Source of the DNA: Druceiella hillmani
Lineage: Eukaryota; Arthropoda; Insecta; Lepidoptera; Hepialidae
Length of the DNA stretch: 64,000 nucleotides
Assembly (NCBI GenBank): GCA_039881145.1
Contig: JAYKKI010000052.1
Location: 7,507,501-7,571,500 of the forward strand
Direction of reading: 5' to 3'
The position numbers were made by a program, and so were the translations under genes. Position 1 is the stretch's first letter, and the number at the start of each line of letters is the position of its first letter. Positions 54,891 through 64,000 of the stretch are shown here, one piece after another. The notes under the pieces are model-generated. The model ran no database searches, was not told the origin of the DNA, and worked only from the letters and a program-made list of their open reading frames with translations.

Positions 54891-57413
54891 AATGTATAAA
54901 ACTATGCATAAAAATATATTAAAATATTAATGCATTAAGAAATACCGAGTTAAAATTTATAATATAAAGATTGGCATATCTTATTTTTGTGTTTTTATTT
55001 ATGAAAAGCTCGCGATAAAAGATATGAAGCCTCTTTATTAATGTTCAAAGATACAAATGGTATTTTTCACATTCAAGCTAGTGTATTATTAAAAAAAACT
55101 ATTTAATCTTGTGTTTTTATAAATATTAATTGTTACCAATGTGCATAATGTCCTCATATTTTTTCCCTTAGCGGAACTAGGTTTAAAAATGTTGAAATGA
55201 ATAATTTTACATGTTCGCGAGAAACAATTAGTTACATATATTTTTTAATTATTTTGCATTTTTTAATGTATGTGGCATGTTCTGCATTTTTCAAATATTT
55301 GTTAATATTTTTTTAATATAATATTGGTTGATATTACGAGAAAAATATTTTTATTCACATGGATCATATATAGGTGTGACAAAGAACCATTTATGCACGA
55401 TAAATCACCATTTATGCATGTGATTATATTCATAAAACTATATAAACTTGAAGTTGGTTTCTATGCAAATTTATTTTTTTTACAATGTAGTCGGAACACT
55501 CGTTTTGATTTTTTTCACACATGGTTGAGAATTTACATATCGTTGCTTAACATGCACTCAGTTTATTACACAAAGTCATTTCTATTAAGAACAGGTACGT
55601 TCTTTGTTACAATTGGTATATCGCATATATTACGACTACGTCATTTTTCTTGACGCTTTTGTGTAAAAATTATAATTAAAATATAATGTTGTGGTATACT
55701 TGTCGAGTAGAAGAAATAAACAAGGAATGAAAGACCTTCATGTAGACCCGATCAACAAACTATTAACTCCATCATTTAGTTCGATATTCACATTGCATTT
55801 TTTCATTCTTCTTCGGCCTTTTTTATTAGGCTCAGATTAGAATTTGTTAGGAATCAGGATCGGCTAGCATCGGTTAAGCCTGGTTCTTCCGTATATTTTT
55901 TGTCAATAAGTAATTTAAAAAGTATGAGATATCTGAAGTAGACTTACTTATTGACATAGATCTTAACTGGATTGTAATAGATGTGTCCTCGCCATACCTT
56001 TTGTCTTATCTTGGTTTATTTGTAGCCCAATATTTGAAAACAAGTTTTTTTCTTTAGTTTTTCTCACTTAACTAAAAGAAGTTACATGTTAAGGTTAGTG
56101 TCTTTTAAAGAGATTTTAAAAAAAATATATTCTTAATATGATGGAAATCTTGCAGATCACAAAGGAATGCCGAAATAGAATTATAGAAGGAACTAATATA
56201 AATCATGCAAAATATTCAGTATCACGACGAAGTGCTATCAACTTATTTCACTACGTGACATAATCCATAGCGTGACCTGATCTGATTCTTTGAGACACTT
56301 GTGGGTTACTGCTCACAGAAACTGCTCGTGAATATAAAATAGATGCCGCTGTTCCCCTCAAATGCGTGCATACCGCTCACTGCTCACATCTCAATCATCT
56401 GGTAATCTTATTATGCGCTAGATTGAACAAATCATAAACGATTACGAATACAAATACATTTAAGGGATTATTCATACAAATTGGAATATATGATAATGTC
56501 ATTTATTATTTTGTAATTTTCAGTTTGGATATTCTGTATATTTTCGATGCTGCATGTCAGAGCGCAGCATTTGTCAGATATATGTATTTTAATACCATCA
56601 TAATATTTTTTGACATATCATTTTTTGATCCATATTTCTTTCACTTCATTTCAAACACTAGATTTCTTTTGACAAAGATTCATAGGAATGACTTGAGTTT
56701 TCAGAATTTCGTTTAAAATTTCAAACTTTATTATTTGAAAATGAAAATTAGATTAATCAGTAAACCATGTTATAGGTAGACATTTCTAAAAATTCTTTGA
56801 ATGCAGATCAGTACTTACAAAATTAGCTTGATAAAAGGGTTTTGTTGAAAAGGGAGGATGAGTGAATAATAACACCAGCATTTAAAATCGATACTCTCGT
56901 CAAAGCTTAAGTCGGAATTGGATTTCAGAAAATATAAGTGAAAGTCAGCCAAGCGCTAGTCGATCTTGTGCACGGAAGGTTTCATAGTACCAAACAATAT
57001 TAAAATTACTTCATCTGCCTTAATGTACATTTTAACTTCTATAGATATAATTTAACTATTAGAACGGTTAGGATTTTCGAAGTATATATTTTGTGTTTTC
57101 ATAATCTTTTGATTTAAAGAAATGTAATTTAAAAAAAAGTTAAACTTATATTTAATAATAATTTATAGACTTTCATTTGAAATGAAATATAATTTCCCAA
57201 ATACAAAATGCATTTATTTTATGCCTTTTTTAATTCACCGATTTTATCAGTTTGTGCTTGCTCGTGTAGGTTTATAATAGCTGAATATAGAGCAACATAT
57301 TCCAATTTCACAAACAAAATTTACAAAAAAAAAATATCAAGGTGTATTCGTCCTCACGTGGAAACACAAATTTGCAGTAGAGATATGTATCCGATATTCA
57401 ACATAAACGTAAG
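54891..57413. other. AT-rich stretch, nothing supported
   Basis: Small frames at 55324-55653 and 56525-56716 (plus) are phenylalanine/isoleucine-rich chance frames. A short duplicated CCATTTATGCA(C/T)G occurs at about 55387 and 55409. A GC-richer patch at 56220-56420 contains no open frame of note. Confidence 0.45.
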
Positions 57414-57790
57414 TATGCGATTCTCGTTAAGAAAATCTTCATTAAAATATCCGGAAACTAATATAGGCGTAATATTCTCACTGAGTATATATTTGTTTAC
57501 AAATTCATTTACGGATTAATAGGCGCAATTGGGAAACCTATATAATGTGAATAATGTCGTGGTGTTATATTTAGGAGACCTTGTTTCAACACACCTGAAC
57601 AATATGCGATTCTCATTAAGAAATCTTCATTGAATTCTCTAAAAATTTATGGGGGCATAATATTCTCATTGAGTATGTATTTATTTTCTAAACACCTTTA
57701 CGGTTTTATCGGTGTATTTAAGAGACCTGTATAATGCGAATAATCTTATATTTTTATACTGAAGGACCCTGCTTCAATTTCCCATATTTC
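57414..57790 (+). repeat. tandem duplication, about 188-bp unit
   Basis: ATGCGATTCTCGTTAAGAAA at about 57414 recurs as ATGCGATTCTCATTAAGAAA at about 57603. TAATATTCTCACTGAGTATA (57470) recurs as TAATATTCTCATTGAGTATG (57659), and a GAGACCTTGTTTCAA-type string occurs at both unit ends. The units are moderately diverged. The plus-strand frame over the first unit is not conserved in the second, so it is not coding. Confidence 0.85.
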
Positions 57791-57799
57791 AATATCTAC

Positions 57800-58669
57800 A
57801 CAACATATTTTGTAAAATAAATTTTTTATGAGGGTTTTTTTTTCTTGAGCCTTAATATATATAGATTCATGTAAATTCCTAAACTGATTTCTAAAACTGT
57901 TCTATTTTTTTTTAATTTACAACTATATAACGATTTAGATATTTAGTTAATTAACATGTAACAATTGATATATTAGTGTTTTTTAATAGATAGTTTTTAG
58001 AAACGAACTCAAAAAAATGATAGGGTTTAAGGTTTTGATAATATTAACTCGTCGGTAAATTTGTATATATGACTGAAATTTGCACAAAAGATATTTCGAT
58101 ATCTGCTAAATAACTTTATTTGGGCAAAATATAGATGTATGATTCCTAATAAGCTGTTAGAACTTTTCACCTAAAACATGTTTTTTTTATTTTCCATAAA
58201 GAAACAATCGCTAGTGGACTGGGAAATTCGTCGTTGATCACAAATATTATTATTTTTTAATTTCATACTATTTTATTACCTAAATGTAAAAAAAAGTGCC
58301 TCAAAAGTTAAATTACTATTAATATTTTCACCAGTTGGTTAAATATAGATGAAGGATACTACGCGCTGCGACGTTTTGGTATATATTCTCATTAAAATTA
58401 ATGTACTCAATTGACTTATACGCAGAGAGATAATTTTCACACTTGCATCCTAATAAACTATTTTATGCTATTATAACCACAATTGTTGCCGATTTTCAAA
58501 TTATATACTGCATGTGTAGCTGTGCATACGACACTACAATTAAATATTTAAACTAGGAGAAACAGTTATGAAAATAACTACCTCATCTGCGTTGAACACG
58601 CTCCCACGTCCCGTTACCGATCGCATTCCTGAGTGAACATCGCCGAGCTCTGTGAAGGCATGCACGTAC
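57800..58669. other. AT-rich stretch, nothing supported
   Basis: No supported gene or repeat until the GC-richer block starting near 58580. Confidence 0.5.
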
Positions 58670-58810
58670 CTTTGTGATGGGTTGTTGATTCGACCAAATT
58701 ACTATGTGCTTACTTATGCTGGGTAGCGATAGGTGACAATATGGGATGGCGTGTCGATTCGACGGGTTGACAAGAATCCGTTTCTTGGAGACGGATGACA
58801 CTGAGAGCAT
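58670..58810 (-). CDS. possible first coding exon, unknown protein
   Basis: On the minus strand an ATG at 58810 opens a frame SVSKKRILVNPSNRHAIPYC, then HLSLPSISKHIVIWSNQQP and ITK, ending at 58670 directly before GTACGT, a strong donor (AAAG before GTACGT). The block is clearly GC-richer than its flanks. If unspliced, the frame runs on to a stop near 58583, through arginine-rich sequence. I do not recognise it and find no matching downstream exon on this strand. A transposon fragment or chance remain possible. Confidence 0.22.
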
Positions 58811-58859
58811 ATATACGCTTTAGAATATTGGTATTTTCGGACCCATTTCTCCATACTTA

Positions 58860-61800
58860 TTTCATTTAATTGATAGCATCTACAACCTTAAATAATTACA
58901 CGCATGCTCGTCGTTATATGCTGGTTATATATAAAAACCCAAATCGGTTTCTAATAAAAGTGTGTCCTAACATACTTATTAAATCAAATAAATTTCTTCA
59001 TGTAAATTTAATATTAATCGATGTGATAATGAAAAAAAAATTAATTCTGGACTTGATTTCGGTCCAATATTCATTAAATTACAATTAAATATTTCACGTA
59101 TGAAAATATTGCACGGATTTCACTTTAACCTTCAAAATTTATACCTCACGTTGAGGTGTAATTCGATAAGTTTACTTACTATAGTGTAGGAAGTTTTCCC
59201 AACTCCGAATTCGTTACTCTCGTCACATAATTTCGTGACGTTACCTATATCATCCTACCAAGGTACAAGACCATTTAGTTCAGTATTCGTATATGATAAA
59301 CTGGCTTTAGCCTGTTGTTTCGTGTCGACTATTATTCCAAGAAAAGGTTTTATTTACTTGAATTAGTTTACGTTGATCTGTATTGGAGTTGTATTATAGT
59401 TATTCGGAAGCGGTATCAATCTATCGATACATTAATACTTTTTAATAATATTGTAAAAATATTTTCAGAGACTTAACACCAAAATAATTTGTACTTCTCG
59501 GCAATATTTAGTGAAAAGATATTTTTTTTTCTGCATTTTTATATGTAAAATGTTGAGGGTTCAATTGAAATCCATTGCTTGTTTTTGTCATAATGCAGGT
59601 TCAAACAAATATATATGTAGTTAGACAGACAAATATTTCAGAAAATTTAAATTTATTCTTTACTCTTTATTTACAGTTCTTTAAATACATTTTTTGACAA
59701 TTAATCCAATGTCTCGAAGCCACAATTGTGCTGGATTTTAGTAGTCTAGAGAACACAGGGTACTCCATATGCTGGTTACAGGGGGAGATGGCATGCATCT
59801 GTAGCGTGTACAATGCCTGAATTTTTCAGCGTATTACTCCCTTCCACATAAAAGAGGTGTGGTGGAATCTCTGACGGGAATAGTCATTCTTCGAAATTAT
59901 TTTTTATACTAAATCAAAATTTCGATAAAAAAAATTTAATTTAAACCAAATAACTATTAAAACCAAGCTAAAGTATTTATTTACAATTGTTTAAAAGCAA
60001 TATTTATTTAAGGGATATAATTAATGTATGTGCATTCGTAAATATTTATAGGTGAATTTAATTCAAAAGTGATTCAATACGTTTCAAAAAACCAAAGTGT
60101 TCCTTTTAAATAAAGTAATAAGATTAGGTTTAAGTTTAAGTCAAGTAAGTAAATTTATTACCTGGTATTTTACAAAGAAAAGAAGACAGATAATTAAGTC
60201 GAAAAAAAGTTACAAAATGGCACGTTTTTTGAAAATGTTTGACGTGAACGTAAAATATATATTGTTGCTTATCATAAAATATGTTTTTGAACATATTTAT
60301 TACAAAGAGTCCCAGGTATAAAATATCAAGTTTAGACCTGGGTAGCATACCCACGTTATGTGCTACTAAAGTACGTGTAGAAAATACTGTCTACAAATAC
60401 ATGCAGAGAAAATAAAATCGCGTCAAAGTAAGTTCCTTGTGTGTATAAAATGAATAGCATATAATTAAACACCAGTTATTAGTTCAAATTCTAAAGCAAT
60501 AATAATAACATATTTATCATAACATAAGTTGTTCAAGTCAAAAAGTAAGAAAAGTTGTACAATTTTTAAAGCTCCCGTTGCTTGGTAATATAAACGAGCT
60601 GCTTCCCAACGTTAACCTTCTTACAGAAAATATTTACTAAAATCTGCCATCAAGCATCCGATCATAGGAAGTGTTTTACTAATTGACCATGATAATTTAA
60701 ATCACGTAACAAAGGGACATTAAATTGCATAACGAAGAGCGTCAAATACTATTTTAGCACGTTTATTTGCCCCATTTTATTAAAATGTTATCAGTTTTAG
60801 CTCTTGTAGATATTACGTGTTAACGTTATTTATATTTATAAGAGAGATCGAACAAAAGATTTTCCTAAATATAAAGAGTGATACTGTGTGTCAATTACAT
60901 GTATCAAAATATCAATCATAAATATTTGATATATGTTGAAAAATTTTGAATACAATTGAAACGATATAAACTTATGTTAACATTTCATGAACATTTTTGA
61001 TACAAGGGATTCCGTTATATTAAGGTTCAAAGTTGTATTTTTTTAAGAGTTACGTGTCGCATGATACACTGGCTAAACCGCTATTTTTGATGATCGGTAA
61101 AATATATATAACAAAATTAAAAGGACAATAACCAAACTAATCACGGTGTATTAATTCATAAGTAATAATCAACCAACTTGTATATATGAATAAAATCAAC
61201 TATATTTAAAGATGTACGTTTCTTACCAATCGAGAATATATCACAATAGAAGCATAGTAGGCTTTATAAGTAATTCGATTTCATAAGACACCCATAGCAT
61301 AATATTTAGAGACTTTAACGAAGACCATCTCCATAATGATCATACTGCAATATCTAATTTAATACGCGACAATTATCATAAATCTTTATTGCAACCGTTT
61401 GCCAACGCATATAGTATTATTCAAAGAGATAAGATTTTTTCCAAATAATTCTTGATTTACATAATTTCTTTTTTATTTATCATCCTCTTACCTGGTTATT
61501 CAAATAAACGTATTGACTGCGAAATCTTAAACTGACAGCGGTGCGACATCCACTCGGTCGGTTTTCATTTTTGAGAAATTCTCCCTAAAACTGATGGTTA
61601 GACCATTTTGTTACTCATCATTCGGAATAAATGATTGATGAAGTTAGCTTTATAATGCATCCAATAAATGAAAAAAAGTATGATTTATTGACATAAAATA
61701 ATACGTCATAGGCAATACAAGCGTTAAATGAATATCTGTCATAATCCTATGACGTAAAACTTTACATTTATTACGTCTGTTCCCAAGGAAAATTATCTCT

Positions 61801-62940
61801 ATTTCCTCGATAATGACCGCGAGAATTCCTGTATTTATGTCTTAAAGAAAACCCTTACCATAAGTTGATATAAATTATATTATGTCTTTGGAAGGTACAC
61901 TCAATTGCAATCCAAATATTGGTAAAACAAAAATGTGTTTCTTACAAAAAGATATTTTTTTCTTCACCAAGTTATTAATGTATCCTACCTTTATCCTTTC
62001 TTAAAACTTAAGGGTTACCGTAGCAATATTTTGATAAAGTTTTTTGTGTTGTTCTGATGCCTTAATGGCATTTATTTGGACTTTATCTTTATTTTGTTAA
62101 ACTCGTTACTCACGATGAAGGCTATTATTATCGGTTGCGCGTCTCGGCGCCATAAATTACTGTTGCTAGCAATTACGAGCTACTGCGAATAAAGTTTGCG
62201 ATTATATCATTTGCGGGAAGAGGCGGGTCGGTGTCGGTGAGCGCTGAAAATGAAAAGAGAAATCAGAGACTCCTTACCATTTTATTTGTTACCAAACTAT
62301 TAGACGAAATCCATTCGTTTGATGCGATAAAATGCCTGAATTTTTGAGAGACTTTTCCAAATTTTGGGTTCAACGTGACATAAATTATTTCTCCCTTGAA
62401 GTGTTTTAAATATTTTATAAAATTTTAATTCAAATGAAAACTAAAGATTTAAGATTCCGAACTTTATACAAAAGTTAAATTATTGCAATTTTTTTATCTA
62501 TATTGGTCCCGATTTGGGATGAAAGTAGCGTACATTAATAGTGCAATTCTCTAAAATAAAAAGATTTTATTTTGTATATAAAGTGTTCGTGATGGAAAAT
62601 TAAATGTTTTGAGAGAAAATAAATGGCATTTAAGTACATTTTTAGAACACTGCTTTAACTGGTAAATTTGTTGAATTTAAATATAAATTTTTCGCGTTGA
62701 TAAATGAGAGAAAGATAAATGTTTTAGCACAGCTAATGGAGTCCAAAAGTTTTTAAAATTATTAAACTGAACATGCTCGTAGTAGTAATTTGTTTAGACA
62801 TCCACATTAAACATTTTATTATTTGCCCAGTACCGCAAACATGTCTCGATTACAATAAATATAGCACATAAACATATGCTTTATATCCTCGCTTGTTCTG
62901 TAGGATTGCGTAGTTTAATACAGAACCCTAATAATTTCGT
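58860..62940. other. long AT-rich stretch without supported genes
   Basis: I found no gene-like frame of good composition. Minor items: a short hairpin ACCTCACGTTGAGGT at about 59142; an inverted pair ACGTCATAGG (61703-61712) and CCTATGACGT (61746-61755); GC-richer patches at 59700-59870 and 62120-62240 without open frames. Overlapping plus and minus frames at about 60097-60354 have ordinary AT-rich composition. Confidence 0.5.
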
Positions 62941-62946
62941 TACGTC

Positions 62947-63076
62947 TGTGTGTATGTGCGTGTGTGTTCACATGCACGAGTGCGAGCGCGTGTGCGTGTG
63001 CACGCACGAGTGCGAGCGCGTGTGCGTGAGCATGTGCGTGTGCATATGTGTGTGTGTGTGTGCTTATGCGCGGGCA
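62947..63076. repeat. TG/CG simple-sequence tract
   Basis: TGTGTG, GCGCGTG, CACGAGTGCGAGCGCGTGTG (twice) and TGTGTGTG. The cysteine/valine-rich frame across it is simple-repeat translation. Similar to 13569-13716. Confidence 0.93.
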
Positions 63077-63404
63077 TAGATTTAAAAGTGTAGAATTTTA
63101 ATTAATATGGAAAAACATTTCCAAAGTTTAACATTTTGTAAACATAGTTTGACAGGTTTTTCCAAATGAAATTAAAATTACATTTATGTTTCCAATCCTT
63201 AGTCTGTTTAAGGAATATGAAACTTCAAAGTCGTTTACAATGTGTGTGTCCCCTTTTCCAATTAAGGCTATATAAGAATCTGGACGATCTCCCAAAAATA
63301 GGTTTTGGTAGGTACTTTGAAATAAAGTTATTTTAAATAATCCAATATCATTAGTTTAGTATAAATCTTAAGTACTTGGAAATAACATTGATTTCTTGTG
63401 GAGA

Positions 63405-63810
63405 TTATCCTTCGTAAAATAATAAGTCTGCACGCCGCACGTGAACTTTTAGAACACATTGGTTATATTTGCGAGCCTTTTGTTCGGCACTGATTTTTAT
63501 TTTGAAGGCGAACTCCAGCTTGGAGCAGGATGCCCACGTTAGTATCTTATCAATCCCTTTTTCTAAATAATCATTACGTATTACCACTTCCTGATCAAGA
63601 CACACATAGTTTTACACTCTTTAGATGACAATGTTATTTAGACTAATATCCTTAATATTATTTGGGCTATTATTTTCAAGGTTCATTTCCAAACCATACG
63701 GTTTACAGTCATGGTTAAGTTCCCATTTCATACTCTCGAGGCCTCATTGGTTGTCTGAGAATAGTACGATATAATCGGCAAACCTAAGGTTACTCAGTCA
63801 ACTTCTGAGA
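63405..63810 (-). pseudogene. RTE-type LINE reverse transcriptase relic
   Basis: On the minus strand, from about 63795 downward, the frame reads LRFADYIVLFSDNQ, a stop, LESMKWELNHDCKPYGLEMN and then, after damage, DQEVVIRNDYLEKGIDKIL, TWASCSKLEFAFKIKISAEQ and YNQCVLKVHVRRADLL. The order FADD box, GLEMN segment, YLGQE..., EI..RI..AW...L...FK..I, then CVLP..TYG...W is that of RTE-clade LINE polymerases. The catalytic FADD reads FADY here, a lethal change, and the relic stops near 63405. The more upstream part is unreadable. It is a different fragment of the protein from the relics in arms A and A'. Confidence 0.82.
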
Positions 63811-63829
63811 AAGCGTATCTTGCTATCTC

Positions 63830-64000
63830 ACTACTGTTCGGATCTCGGCTCGTTGGGTTCCTGGTTATAGGTTTACTTCTAAAATTGCAGTTTGATAGAT
63901 ACTTTGTACTAGGTTAGTACAGCGGTCAATACAGTTATTTTGAAAAAAAAACAAAGTTATATACCGTGAAATATAAGCAACTTTAAACATGAAATACCTT
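63830..64000. other. window end
   Basis: Possibly the upstream continuation of the LINE relic on the minus strand, too degraded to read. Confidence 0.3.

Noticed and set aside
57208..57519. 103-codon plus frame as a gene
   Set aside because: It overlaps the 188-bp tandem duplication, and the frame is not maintained in the second unit.

Overview
The window is strongly AT-rich eukaryotic DNA, almost certainly from an arthropod. It contains many dinucleotide microsatellites, long snap-back repeats, and decayed relics of RTE-type and other LINEs, of a Helitron and probably of a piggyBac-like element. Two hints point to an insect, possibly a lepidopteran: the RTE C-terminus of the GRPP..W.DD..KVAG..WMQAA..RSLW type, and a repeat ending in TCATCATTTTTTCATAACGCGCC. 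This placement rests on memory of such repeats and is tentative. No bacterial-style operon, CRISPR array, rRNA gene or complete recognisable host gene is present. Nearly all longer open frames are chance frames or transposon debris.

Layout. 1-12 kb is mostly featureless AT-rich DNA. It holds two CpG-richer, exon-like blocks on the minus strand (6.04-6.26 and 2.23-2.45 kb) whose splice phases are compatible, the first copy of a snap-back element (3.66 kb), a repeat here called family M (10.3 kb) and a possible TATA promoter with a 5' exon and GTAAGT donor (10.99-11.10 kb). 12-25 kb holds microsatellites, short tandem duplications, two more snap-back copies (17.2 and 19.9 kb; the latter has a 14-bp target duplication and splits a short open frame), another family M copy (20.3-20.9 kb) and a minisatellite (24.05-24.5 kb). 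25.5-27.3 kb has a half snap-back copy, a family N repeat, an exon-like block and a frameshifted LINE reverse transcriptase. 27.7-32.3 kb is a direct duplication of a roughly 2-kb unit, each copy headed by a 200-bp foldback. 32.1-34.2 kb holds family M again, a long (TA)n tract and diverged tandem units. 35.6-36.2 kb has competing exon-like frames on both strands.

The most striking structure is at 37.15-52.6 kb: two arms of about 4 kb in inverted orientation (A, 37.15-41.46; A', 45.17-49.14) enclose a core B (41.42-45.17). Core B is then repeated in direct orientation after A' (B', 49.2-52.6). Arms A and A' carry an RTE C-terminal relic and a CpG-rich module with a tRNA-like T-arm. B and B' carry the C-terminal part of a Helitron helicase followed by tandem units of about 300 bp. 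A putative piggyBac relic abuts B' (52.6-53.0 kb). The remainder (53-64 kb) is mostly unannotatable AT-rich DNA with one 188-bp tandem duplication (57.4 kb), one exon-like block (58.7 kb), a CG/TG microsatellite (63.0 kb) and a second RTE reverse transcriptase relic on the minus strand (63.4-63.8 kb).

All alignments were made by eye. Repeat boundaries are good to tens of bases for the large blocks and to a few bases where a palindrome or direct repeat defines them.
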